From assembly GCA_031270585.1 (NCBI GenBank), contig JAISXK010000120.1, positions 1-9,770 of the forward strand: a stretch of DNA of 9,770 nt, written 5' to 3'. A program made the translations under genes and the position numbers. Positions 1 to 5,524 of this stretch are shown here, one piece after another. Source of the DNA: Clostridiales bacterium. GTDB taxonomy: Bacteria; Bacillota; Clostridia; Christensenellales; CAG-138. Every line of letters starts with the position of its first letter. The stretch's first letter is position 1. The notes under the pieces are model-generated. The model was given only the letters and a program-made list of their open reading frames with translations. It was not told the DNA's origin and did no database searches.

Positions 1-45
1 GCAACGCGTGCGGGGGGGTTGGTTTGGTACGGTTTCGCGCGATAC

Positions 46-75
46 TTCGCATACATACAAAAAGAATGCTATAAT
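46..75 (+). promoter_or_regulatory. Likely sigma-A promoter of hflK-hflC
   Basis: A perfect -10 box TATAAT lies at 70-75. A four-of-six match to the -35 consensus, TTCGCA, lies at 46-51, giving an 18-bp spacer. Transcription would start near 82 and leave a leader of about 67 nt before the hflK start codon. The -35 box is mediocre, so an activator or only moderate strength is possible. Confidence 0.65.
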
Positions 76-93
76 GAACCATACAAACGCGTG

Positions 94-112
94 CATATGC
101 CGGCGGCATATG
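94..112. promoter_or_regulatory. 19-bp perfect palindrome, candidate operator in the hflK leader
   Basis: CATATGCCG at 94-102 and CGGCATATG at 104-112 are exact reverse complements around one central G. The site begins about 12 bp after the predicted transcription start and ends about 24 bp before the ribosome binding site. That place suits a repressor roadblock operator. A small RNA hairpin is less likely because no real loop is left. No U-run follows, so it is not a terminator. The regulator is unknown. Confidence 0.5.
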
Positions 113-148
113 ATGAACAAACCAAAACCATAACAAAAGGAGGAAGCG

Positions 149-1213
149 ATGACTACGAAACAGGCAAAGCGCGTATTGCGCTTATCCAATCTTGCGATTT
201 TCGTTATAGTGCTGCTCATCGTGGCGTTTAGCAGCTTTTATGTGATCGAAGAGCAGGAACAGGCGGTGATTACCACGTTTGGCAGGGCAAGCACCGTTAC
301 GACGCCCGGTATCCATTTTAAGGCGCCGTTTGTGCAAAAGGTGGCGATCGTGCCCATGATTATCAAAAGCTTTTCCATAGGGTATGTGGAAGCGGGGCAG
401 GCCGACAGCTATACAAGCAATATCGGTTACCGCGAGTTTGACGATCAGATGGTTTCGCCGGATGGATCTGTGACTTCGGAATCCATGATGATCACGTCGG
501 ATTACAACTTCGTGAATGTGGATTTCTTTTTGGAATACCAGGTACTGGGGCCCGAGCGGTATCTCTTCGCGTCCGCCCAGCCGGAATTCATACTGCGCAA
601 CCTCGCACTTAGCTACATTCGCGATACCATAGGGCTGCACGGGGTGGATGAGGTGATAACGACCGGCAAGAATGAAATTCAGGCGGAAATAAAAGAGAAG
701 CTCACCAACCGCCTGGAGGAGGAGAACATAGGCATACAGTTGATCAATATCACCATACAGGATGCCGAGCCGCCCACCACCGAGGTGAAGGATTCCTTTA
801 AGAACGTGGAAACCGCCAAGCAGGGCAAAGAGACATCCATTAACAACGCCCGCAAATACCAAAGCGAGCAGATACCCGCCGCCCGTGCCCAGGAGGACGC
901 CATATTGCGGGAGGCCGAAGCGCAAAAGGAAACCCGCATCAACGACGCCAGGGCGCAGGTGGCGGTGTTTAACGCCATGTATGAGGAATACCGGAAAAAC
1001 CCCCTCATGACAAAGCAGCGCATGTTTTATGAGGCCATGGAAGAGGTGCTGCCGCGCATGAGGGTTTATATCGACAATGGCGAGGGCACCGTGAACAAGC
1101 TGCTGCCGCTCGAAAACTTCGGCGGCGCCGGCAACACCGGCAACACCGGTAACACCGGTAACGCCGGTAACACCGGTAACACCGGCAACACCGGCAACGC
1201 CGGCGGCAATTGA
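149..1213 (+). CDS. hflK: HflK-like SPFH membrane protein (FtsH modulator)
   Basis: HflK and HflC form a large membrane complex that surrounds the AAA protease FtsH and limits its access to substrates. The 354-residue product has a short N-terminal cytoplasmic part, a membrane segment at about 14-33, and an SPFH/band-7 core beginning IEEQEQAVITTFG and PGIHFKAPF. The core runs to about residue 220, and the family's PP motif lies near 208. A charged, Ala/Glu-rich helical segment follows to about 290. The region RPRYLF-type (here ERYLFASAQPEF), the YIRDTIG stretch and the late TKQRMFYEAMEEVL segment fit HflK rather than HflC. The start at 149 has a strong SD, AAAGGAGG at 136-143. hflC follows after 22 bp, implying an operon. 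The final 30 residues are an Asn/Thr/Gly repeat that I do not know from classical HflK. The protein is shorter than E. coli HflK (419 aa). Confidence 0.9.
   Translation: MTTKQAKRVLRLSNLAIFVIVLLIVAFSSFYVIEEQEQAVITTFGRASTVTTPGIHFKAPFVQKVAIVPMIIKSFSIGYVEAGQADSYTSNIGYREFDDQMVSPDGSVTSESMMITSDYNFVNVDFFLEYQVLGPERYLFASAQPEFILRNLALSYIRDTIGLHGVDEVITTGKNEIQAEIKEKLTNRLEEENIGIQLINITIQDAEPPTTEVKDSFKNVETAKQGKETSINNARKYQSEQIPAARAQEDAILREAEAQKETRINDARAQVAVFNAMYEEYRKNPLMTKQRMFYEAMEEVLPRMRVYIDNGEGTVNKLLPLENFGGAGNTGNTGNTGNAGNTGNTGNTGNAGGN
1133..1204 (+). repeat. Eight 9-bp tandem repeats encoding an NTG/NAG tail of HflK
   Basis: Eight exact-length units follow the pattern AAC-ACC-GGY, with units 4 and 8 reading AAC-GCC-GGY. 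The protein reads NTG three times then NAG, and this four-triplet block occurs twice, so a 36-bp higher-order unit sits on the 9-bp one. The tract ends nine bases before the stop codon's last base and keeps frame. Such a repeat can change copy number by slippage without breaking the gene. Confidence 0.95.
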
Positions 1214-1235
1214 CGCGAAAGGGAGGAACGGATAA

Positions 1236-2189
1236 ATGGAAAACAACACCGGATACACAACGGCCGCGAACACAGGCGCCGGAGGAAAGAACGACAACGC
1301 GCCCGGCGCCGCCATATTGCGGCGCGGCATTATACGCCGTGTTATTATCATAGCCGGTATACTGCTCGCATGTCTGATTTACGCGCAATGCGTCGTTATC
1401 ACCATGCCCAACGAATACAAGGTCATACAGCAATTTGGCGAGATCAGGTATATTACGGATCAGCCGGGGCTAAGCCTGAAGATGCCCTTTATACAAACGG
1501 AGTTTAGCTTGCCGCAGGATGTGCGGCTATATGATATCCCCATATCCGACGTGATTACGCAGGATAAAAAAACCATGGTCGCCGACAGCTTTGTGCTTTG
1601 GCGCATCAACGACCCGCAGAGGTTTATACGCACGCTTAGCGGCAGCATCGCAAGCGCCGAGGTGCGCATTGGCAATATCGCGTATAACTCCATGAAAACG
1701 GTGATCAGCCGCCTGCCGCAAACGGAGATTATCAGCGGGCGCGATGAGCTGGCGCAAATGATATACGCGAATATAGGCGATACGCTGGATCAATACGGCG
1801 TGCAGCTTGTGGGCTTTGAAACAAAGCACCTGGATTTGCCCGACGACAACAAGCAGGCGGTGTATACACGCATGATATCCGAGCGCAACAACATTGCCGC
1901 AGCCTACGAGGCGGAGGGCGAAGAGGAGGCGCGCATGATCCGCACGGAGACGGATAAAGAGGTTTCCATACGGCTTTCCCAGGCCGAGGCGCTTGCCGCT
2001 AAAACCATTGCCGAGGGCGAGCGGCAGTATATGGAAATATTGGCCGACGCTTATAACGACGCCGACAAGGCGGAGTTTTACGGCTTTGCGCGCGCGCTGG
2101 ACGCAGCGAAGGCCGGGCTGCAGCGGGATACTACGCTCATACTCTCGCCCACTTCGCCCATTGCCGGTATATTTAACGGCATAAACTAG
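1236..2189 (+). CDS. hflC: HflC-like SPFH membrane protein (FtsH modulator)
   Basis: This is the partner of HflK in the FtsH-modulating complex. The product has 317 residues (E. coli HflC has 334). A Gly/Asn/Ala-rich N-terminal tail of about 30 residues precedes a membrane segment at about 36-55. The SPFH core follows (NEYKVIQQFGEI, PGLSLKMPF). HflC hallmarks are plain: VYTRMISERNNIAAAYEAEG, then the EEEARMIRTETDKEV helix, AEGERQYMEILADAY, EFYGFARALDAAK and the closing TTLILSPTSP. The ATG at 1236 has an SD GGAGGAA about 8 nt upstream. The extended N-terminal tail is longer than in classical HflC. The end PIAGIFNGIN resembles the end of the convergently encoded membrane protein at 2216-2617. 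Confidence 0.9.
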   Translation: MENNTGYTTAANTGAGGKNDNAPGAAILRRGIIRRVIIIAGILLACLIYAQCVVITMPNEYKVIQQFGEIRYITDQPGLSLKMPFIQTEFSLPQDVRLYDIPISDVITQDKKTMVADSFVLWRINDPQRFIRTLSGSIASAEVRIGNIAYNSMKTVISRLPQTEIISGRDELAQMIYANIGDTLDQYGVQLVGFETKHLDLPDDNKQAVYTRMISERNNIAAAYEAEGEEEARMIRTETDKEVSIRLSQAEALAAKTIAEGERQYMEILADAYNDADKAEFYGFARALDAAKAGLQRDTTLILSPTSPIAGIFNGIN

Positions 2190-2215
2190 CGTCGGGCGTA
2201 TTAACGCGCTTGCCG

Positions 2216-2617
2216 CTACCGCTGCCCGTTAAAGAGCCCGGCCAGCGGCTCTGCAATGGCGGAAAGATCGGCAATCGCCGCGTTAAGCTTTTGGATATCG
2301 AGCTCGTTGATTTTTGATACGGCCTGGTCGATGCCGTAAGTCGCGTTTACCGCTGCGGCTTGCGCGTTATCTACAAGGCCGTTGACGTTATACACAATAC
2401 CGGCGATATCCGCGTCCTGAATAGCGGCGGCCACCTTGTTTAGCGTGGTGAACGTACTTTGGGCCTCGTTTAATATAGTCTTGAGCCGGCTTGCGATATG
2501 CAGCGCCATATACCCAATGGCCAGCACGAGCAGCATGGATATTACCGCCGCCGCCGTGCGGGCGCGGGCGAGCCGCAGCGCTTTATTTTGGTAGGTTTCG
2601 ATACTTGTTTTATCCAT
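2216..2617 (-). CDS. Small single-pass membrane protein with helical tail (DUF948-like)
   Basis: This is a 133-residue protein of unknown function. A basic, polar N-terminus (about 1-20, with RLARARTR-like charge) precedes one membrane helix at about 22-41. The remainder is Ala/Leu/Ile-rich with regular hydrophobic spacing, which suggests a long amphipathic helix or coiled coil. It resembles the DUF948-type and methyl-accepting-like small proteins of Clostridia, but this rests on overall pattern only. The ATG at 2617-2615 has a strong SD, AAAAGGAGGG, at 2635-2626 on the minus strand. Its stop lies 26 bp from the hflC stop in convergent orientation. Its last ten residues, PLAGLFNGQR, nearly match the HflC end. 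An imperfect promoter may lie upstream (TATACT at 2761-2756, no good -35 box). Confidence 0.8.
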   Translation of the reverse strand: MDKTSIETYQNKALRLARARTAAAVISMLLVLAIGYMALHIASRLKTILNEAQSTFTTLNKVAAAIQDADIAGIVYNVNGLVDNAQAAAVNATYGIDQAVSKINELDIQKLNAAIADLSAIAEPLAGLFNGQR

Positions 2618-2785
2618 GGGTTAGACCCTCCTTTTGGATGTTACTTGCAAGCGGGATGTACGTGAATTTGTTAAGCGATTTTTTGGCCCGTCGCGGCGAG
2701 GCGCGAAAAGCTCCTTTCAACGGCGCCGTATGCCGCGTGGGCCCGTCTCAACTTCAGTATACAGAGTCGCGCGTTAAAAATCATA

Positions 2786-2831
2786 GAAGTTTCCGTCTTT
2801 TTGGCGCGATTTTCATCATACGGGAAACTTC
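2786..2831. repeat. 9-bp inverted repeat upstream of the tRNA-Gly/tuf promoter
   Basis: GAAGTTTCC at 2786-2794 and GGAAACTTC at 2823-2831 are exact reverse complements separated by 28 bp. The right arm ends 8 bp before the -35 box of the tRNA-tuf promoter. The arms are about 37 bp apart centre to centre, near 3.5 helical turns. It could be a paired protein site controlling a strong promoter, or chance. The 2618-2785 stretch otherwise holds only a 10-bp palindrome, ACGGCGCCGT at 2720-2729, and no credible gene. Confidence 0.45.
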
Positions 2832-2839
2832 GGTAAAGC

Positions 2840-2868
2840 TTGACAAACAGGTGCTTCGGCATTAAAAT
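2840..2868 (+). promoter_or_regulatory. Strong sigma-A promoter for tRNA-Gly and tuf
   Basis: A perfect -35 box TTGACA at 2840-2845 and a five-of-six -10 box TAAAAT at 2863-2868 are separated by the optimal 17 bp. The start site falls near 2875, about 15 nt before the mature tRNA. This is the best promoter in the window, as expected for tRNA and EF-Tu expression. Confidence 0.9.
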
Positions 2869-2889
2869 AGAAACGCCATACGATTGCAT

Positions 2890-2963
2890 GCGGGTGTAAC
2901 TCAATGGCAGAGTTCTAGCTTCCCAAGCTAGCTACGTGGGTTCGATTCCCATCACCCGCTCCA
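2890..2963 (+). tRNA. tRNA-Gly with anticodon CCC
   Basis: All four arms can be folded. The acceptor stem is GCGGGTG/CACCCGC (2890-2896 and 2953-2959), followed by discriminator T and an encoded CCA at 2961-2963. The anticodon stem is CTAGC/GCTAG around the loop TTCCCAA, which gives anticodon CCC, reading GGG. The T arm contains GGTTCGATTCC. It closely resembles E. coli tRNA-Gly(CCC). ATTGCAT just before the tRNA and ATGCAAT at its 3' end (starting with the A of CCA) are exact reverse complements, extending the acceptor stem in the precursor. tuf follows with no terminator between. Confidence 0.97.
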
Positions 2964-3015
2964 TGCAATATACACTTTGCCCGAGCCGCTGCAAACTATG
3001 GCGGGAGGGTCTTAC

Positions 3016-3041
3016 GCATAGCAAAACCACTATCGCTATGC
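3016..3041 (+). promoter_or_regulatory. Hairpin in the tRNA-tuf intergenic leader
   Basis: GCATAGC at 3016-3022 and GCTATGC at 3035-3041 pair perfectly around a 12-nt loop. The hairpin ends 13 nt before the tuf SD at 3055-3060. No run of T follows directly (only five T near 3050), so it does not look like an efficient terminator. It may stabilise the processed tuf mRNA end, serve RNase processing, or tune tuf translation. Confidence 0.5.
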
Positions 3042-3071
3042 CAACAACATTTTTAGGAGGATGAATTTGTA

Positions 3072-4283
3072 ATGGCAAAGGCAAAATTCGAGCGGACGAA
3101 ACCGCACGTAAACATCGGGACGATCGGGCATGTGGATCACGGAAAGACGACGCTGACGGCGGCGATCACGATCGCGCTCTCGCAGGAGGGGCATGCGGCG
3201 GCGATGACGTATGATGAGATCGATAAGGCGCCGGAAGAGAAGGCGCGCGGGATCACCATCAACACGGCGCATGTGGAATATGAGACGGAAAAGCGGCATT
3301 ACGCGCATGTGGACTGTCCGGGGCACGCGGACTATGTAAAGAACATGATTACGGGCGCGGCGCAGATGGACGGGGCGGTGCTCGTGGTATCGGCGGCGGA
3401 CGGCCCCATGCCGCAAACGCGCGAACATATCCTGCTCGCGAGGCAGGTTGGCGTGCCGTACATTATCGTATTTATGAATAAAGTGGATCAGGTGGACGAC
3501 GACGAGCTTCTGGAGCTTGTGGAGATGGAGATTCGCGAGCTGCTTTCCAGCTACGAGTTCCCGGGCGACGATATACCGATCATCAAGGGCTCGGCGCTGA
3601 ACGCGCTCAACGACCTCATGGCCGGTAAAAAGGCCAAAGAGTGCGAGAGCTGCAAGTGCATATACGAGTTGATGGATGCGGTCGACACGTACATCCCAAC
3701 GCCGGAGCGCGCGTCGGACAAGCCCTTCCTGATGCCGGTGGAAGACGTGTTCTCGATCACGGGGCGCGGCACGGTCGCGACGGGGCGCGTGGATCGCGGC
3801 ACGATCAAGGTGCAGGAGACGGTGGAAATCGTGGGCTTGACGGAAGAGACGCGCTCTGTCGTCGTAACGGGCGTAGAGATGTTCCGCAAGCTGCTGGATC
3901 AGGCAATCGCGGGCGACAACATTGGCTTGCTGCTGCGCGGCGTGCAGCGCAACGAGATCGAGCGCGGGCAGGTGCTTGCAAAGCCCGGTTCCATCAAGCC
4001 GCACACGCATTTTACGGGCGAGGTATACGTTTTAACGAAGGAAGAGGGCGGGCGGCACACGCCGTTTTTCCCCGGCTACAGGCCGCAGTTCTACTTCCGC
4101 ACGACGGATGTGACGGGCAGTATCGAGTTGCCCGAGGGCGTGGAGATGGTAATGCCGGGCGACAACGTGCGGATGACGATCAAGCTGATCACGCCTATCG
4201 CTATTGAGGATGGCGTGCGCTTCGCTATCCGCGAGGGCGGCCGCACGGTAGGTTCCGGCGTCGTGACGGGGGTATTGGCGTAA
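3072..4283 (+). CDS. tuf: Translation elongation factor EF-Tu
   Basis: EF-Tu is the cytoplasmic GTPase that brings aminoacyl-tRNA to the ribosome. The 403-residue product is full length. The G domain (about 1-205) has the P-loop GHVDHGKT at 19-26, switch region EKARGITIN, DCPGH and the guanine-binding NKVD. Domain II begins near the segment PFLMPVEDVFSITGRGTVATGR. Domain III ends with GGRTVGSGVVTGVLA. Near the end of the G domain lie three cysteines at 191, 194 and 196 (CESCKC). Cys-rich inserts here occur in some Clostridia. The SD AGGAGG lies at 3055-3060, 11 nt from the ATG. Codon use favours ATC for Ile, whereas neighbours use many ATA codons, consistent with very high expression. The gene is not in a visible str operon; it follows tRNA-Gly. 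Confidence 0.98.
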   Translation: MAKAKFERTKPHVNIGTIGHVDHGKTTLTAAITIALSQEGHAAAMTYDEIDKAPEEKARGITINTAHVEYETEKRHYAHVDCPGHADYVKNMITGAAQMDGAVLVVSAADGPMPQTREHILLARQVGVPYIIVFMNKVDQVDDDELLELVEMEIRELLSSYEFPGDDIPIIKGSALNALNDLMAGKKAKECESCKCIYELMDAVDTYIPTPERASDKPFLMPVEDVFSITGRGTVATGRVDRGTIKVQETVEIVGLTEETRSVVVTGVEMFRKLLDQAIAGDNIGLLLRGVQRNEIERGQVLAKPGSIKPHTHFTGEVYVLTKEEGGRHTPFFPGYRPQFYFRTTDVTGSIELPEGVEMVMPGDNVRMTIKLITPIAIEDGVRFAIREGGRTVGSGVVTGVLA

Positions 4284-4303
4284 TATAGATTTTCGGCAAC
4301 CTG

Positions 4304-4336
4304 AAAAAAGTACCGGCCGGGCGCCGGTACTTTTTT
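4304..4336 (+). terminator. Intrinsic terminator after tuf
   Basis: GTACCGGC at 4310-4317 pairs perfectly with GCCGGTAC at 4323-4330 around a 5-nt loop. Six A precede and six T follow, so the stem can extend and the structure may also terminate transcription from the other strand. It lies 20 nt after the tuf stop. Confidence 0.95.
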
Positions 4337-4350
4337 GCATATCTTTTTTT

Positions 4351-4404
4351 GGGGCTTTTTTCAGGGCTTTCTTTTGCGGCTCTTTTTTGCGGGCTTCTTC
4401 CTGA
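4351..4404 (+). repeat. Four degenerate 13-14-nt pyrimidine-rich repeats
   Basis: Units at 4351-4363, 4364-4377, 4378-4390 and 4391-4404 each begin with a G-rich block followed by CTTTTTT-like T runs, of the general form GGGCTTTTTTGC. They begin just after the tuf terminator. On the minus strand this is A-rich and would read as Lys-rich peptide, but no SD or start supports a gene there. It may be decayed terminator-like sequence or slippage-generated DNA. Confidence 0.7.
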
Positions 4405-4561
4405 GGGTACGAAAAAGGGAAAGGGGACGCATTCACTCTCATTTGCATATTCAGTATAGCAAACGCGTCTATGAGGTTCATCACAATACCATTACAGAAC
4501 AAATAAACATCTCTGATAAAAGTTTGAAATATATACGAAAGTTTGTGCCGGTATCCCGCCC
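4405..4561. other. Non-coding gap between tuf and the packaging genes
   Basis: Together with the flanking repeats this belongs to a 325-bp stretch without a gene (4337-4661). I see no ORF with a ribosome binding site, no tRNA and no clear promoter in this part. It is more AT-rich than its surroundings, especially 4480-4550. Confidence 0.6.
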
Positions 4562-4602
4562 TTGATTCCCGAAATTTAAAAAAAGCGTATTTCGGGAATC
4601 AA
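4562..4602. repeat. Perfect 14-bp inverted repeat upstream of the terminase genes
   Basis: TTGATTCCCGAAAT at 4562-4575 and ATTTCGGGAATCAA at 4589-4602 are exact reverse complements around a 13-nt A-rich spacer. No T run follows on either strand, so a standard terminator is unlikely. The right arm covers the position where a -35 box would sit for the TATGAT at 4620-4625. An operator is therefore plausible. A structured RNA or an element end are alternatives. Confidence 0.8.
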
Positions 4603-4625
4603 AGGCCGGCGTTTTGGTGTATGAT
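4597..4625 (+). promoter_or_regulatory. Possible promoter of the terminase cassette
   Basis: TATGAT at 4620-4625 is a five-of-six -10 box. The matching -35 position, 17 bp upstream (AATCAA, 4597-4602), is a poor hexamer and lies inside the right arm of the 14-bp inverted repeat. Transcription would start near 4632, about 30 nt before the first gene. It may need an activator or another sigma factor. Weakly supported. Confidence 0.25.
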
Positions 4626-4661
4626 GCCTACATGAGAACATATGTTTGTTAAGGAGAAAAT

Positions 4662-5099
4662 ATGCCGGGCAGAAAAAAGGGGCCCACGCGGCCAAAGCGG
4701 ATGGAAGAGAGGATAGAGGCGTATTTTGATTTGTGCAAAAATACGCCGGTGGAAGTTTCCGGAAAGAAGGAAGCGCGGCTGCAAAAGCCGCCCACCATGG
4801 AAGGCTTGTGCGCCTACCTGGGGCTAAGCAAAAAAACGCTTTTGAAATACCTTTCGGGCGGCTATGAAAGCGCTGACGCAACGGAGCGGGCGGCCGTGGC
4901 GGATTGCCTTGAGCGCGCGCAGGACAGGCTGACCGCCGAAACGCTGGAGGGCGCGCTGTTGGGCCGGTACGACGCGCGCATATGCGCCATGATACTAAAC
5001 GGCATGGGGTATACAGGAAAAGAAACGCAGCAAAGCGGGCATTTATCGGTGCAATGGGAGAACGTGGGGGCGGCCGAGCTGAAGCAATGGGCGGAGTAA
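4662..5099 (+). CDS. Phage terminase small subunit-like protein
   Basis: The small subunit binds the phage DNA recognition site and hands DNA to the large terminase subunit for cutting and packaging. The 145-residue product opens with a basic tail (PGRKKGPTRPKR), then the IEAYFDLCKNTP helix. Next is a helix-turn-helix at about 44-64 (PPTMEGLCAYLGLSKKTLLKYL), then a helical oligomerisation-like region with LERAQDRLTAETLEGALLGR. The tail has GYTGKETQQ, much like the 'FGWKDK' end of P22 gp3/DNA-packaging families. The family call rests on this layout plus the terminase large subunit downstream. The SD AAGGAG (4651-4656) is 5 nt from the ATG. No in-frame damage is seen. Base composition and codon use do not stand out from neighbours. 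Confidence 0.72.
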   Translation: MPGRKKGPTRPKRMEERIEAYFDLCKNTPVEVSGKKEARLQKPPTMEGLCAYLGLSKKTLLKYLSGGYESADATERAAVADCLERAQDRLTAETLEGALLGRYDARICAMILNGMGYTGKETQQSGHLSVQWENVGAAELKQWAE

Positions 5100-5130
5100 A
5101 AAGATAATATACCCAACTGTCAAGAACATG

Positions 5131-5172
5131 TTATCAACAAAATTATGCACAGGCTGTTCATAATGTGGACAG
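5131..5172. promoter_or_regulatory. Cluster of four DnaA-box-like nonamers
   Basis: Compared with the DnaA consensus TTATNCACA, the plus strand has TTATCAACA at 5131-5139 (one mismatch) and TTATGCACA at 5143-5151 (perfect). The minus strand has TTATGAACA at 5163-5155 (one mismatch) and CTGTCCACA at 5172-5164 (two mismatches). The first three starts are exactly 12 bp apart, and two boxes face two others. The region fills most of the 104-bp gap between two phage-like genes. It may be a DnaA-titrating or replication-linked site, or a relic of an origin. The gene at 5204 starts just after it. Confidence 0.55.
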
Positions 5173-5203
5173 GCTGGAAAAATCAAGCGGAGGGAGAACA
5201 AAA

Positions 5204-5524
5204 ATGGTTGTATATATCTGTGCCGACAGGGACGAAACCAGGGATTATAAGATGCGGGAATATTGCGAAGAGGAGATCAACAGCGGCAATATCCCCTTTG
5301 CGCCGCAGCTGTTGTTTGTGGAGCAGGAACCGGGGGACGCAGAGGACGACGAGGAGCTATGGATGAGCCTGGAGATGCTCGCGAGGCTGGACGCCCTGCA
5401 TGTATACGGCACGAATATTACGCCCAGTATGAAGCGGGAAATCGCCTATGCGGCAAGTATCCGCATGCCTGTGGCGTATATGGATGATGATGATGATGAG
5501 GAGGAGGAGCGTGACTACGCTTAA
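5204..5524 (+). CDS. DUF4406-like small protein (nucleoside 2-deoxyribosyltransferase-like fold)
   Basis: The 106-residue product begins VVYICADRDE and contains a YC..EINSGNIPFAPQLLF segment. It continues with LEMLARLDALHVYGTNITPSMKREIAYAASIRMPVAYM. This order matches the DUF4406 family seen in many Clostridia prophages: VYIC-strand, IP.APHLLF, CD.L.V.G..IS.GM..EI..A...GIPV. The fold is related to nucleoside 2-deoxyribosyltransferases; the function is unproven. The usual 'SPY/APY' after VYIC is ADR here, and the His of APHLLF is Gln, so catalysis is doubtful. The ATG at 5204 is chosen over 5165 because GGAGGGAG lies at 5189-5196. The tail is very acidic (Asp5-Glu4). The end overlaps the terminase large subunit gene by 14 bp. 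Confidence 0.7.
   Translation: MVVYICADRDETRDYKMREYCEEEINSGNIPFAPQLLFVEQEPGDAEDDEELWMSLEMLARLDALHVYGTNITPSMKREIAYAASIRMPVAYMDDDDDEEEERDYA

Noticed and set aside
182..1351. Minus-strand ORF of 389 codons opposite hflK
   Set aside because: It is antisense to a clear HflK gene, has no SD, and its product is low-complexity Val/Gly/Arg-rich sequence mirroring the NTG repeat.
2172..2233. TTTAACGG/CCGTTAAA inverted repeat as an intrinsic terminator
   Set aside because: The arms are 46 nt apart with no T run. They are explained by the similar C-terminal codons of the convergent genes.
2491..2865. Plus-strand ORF of 124 codons
   Set aside because: It overlaps the well-supported minus-strand membrane protein and the tuf promoter region, without an SD.
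2890..2963. tRNA-Gly as a prophage integration site
   Set aside because: No second copy of the tRNA 3' end was seen in the window, and no integrase is present.
3036..4010. Minus-strand ORF of 324 codons opposite tuf
   Set aside because: The codon bias of tuf leaves the antisense frame open. The product is Arg/His-rich with no recognisable domain.
4032..4502. Minus-strand ORF with a Lys-rich segment
   Set aside because: It runs through the tuf terminator and into tuf antisense, and has no ribosome binding site.
5165..5203. N-terminal extension of the DUF4406-like gene
   Set aside because: The ATG at 5165 lacks an SD and lies within the DnaA-box-like cluster. The ATG at 5204 has GGAGGGAG and begins directly with the conserved VYIC strand.
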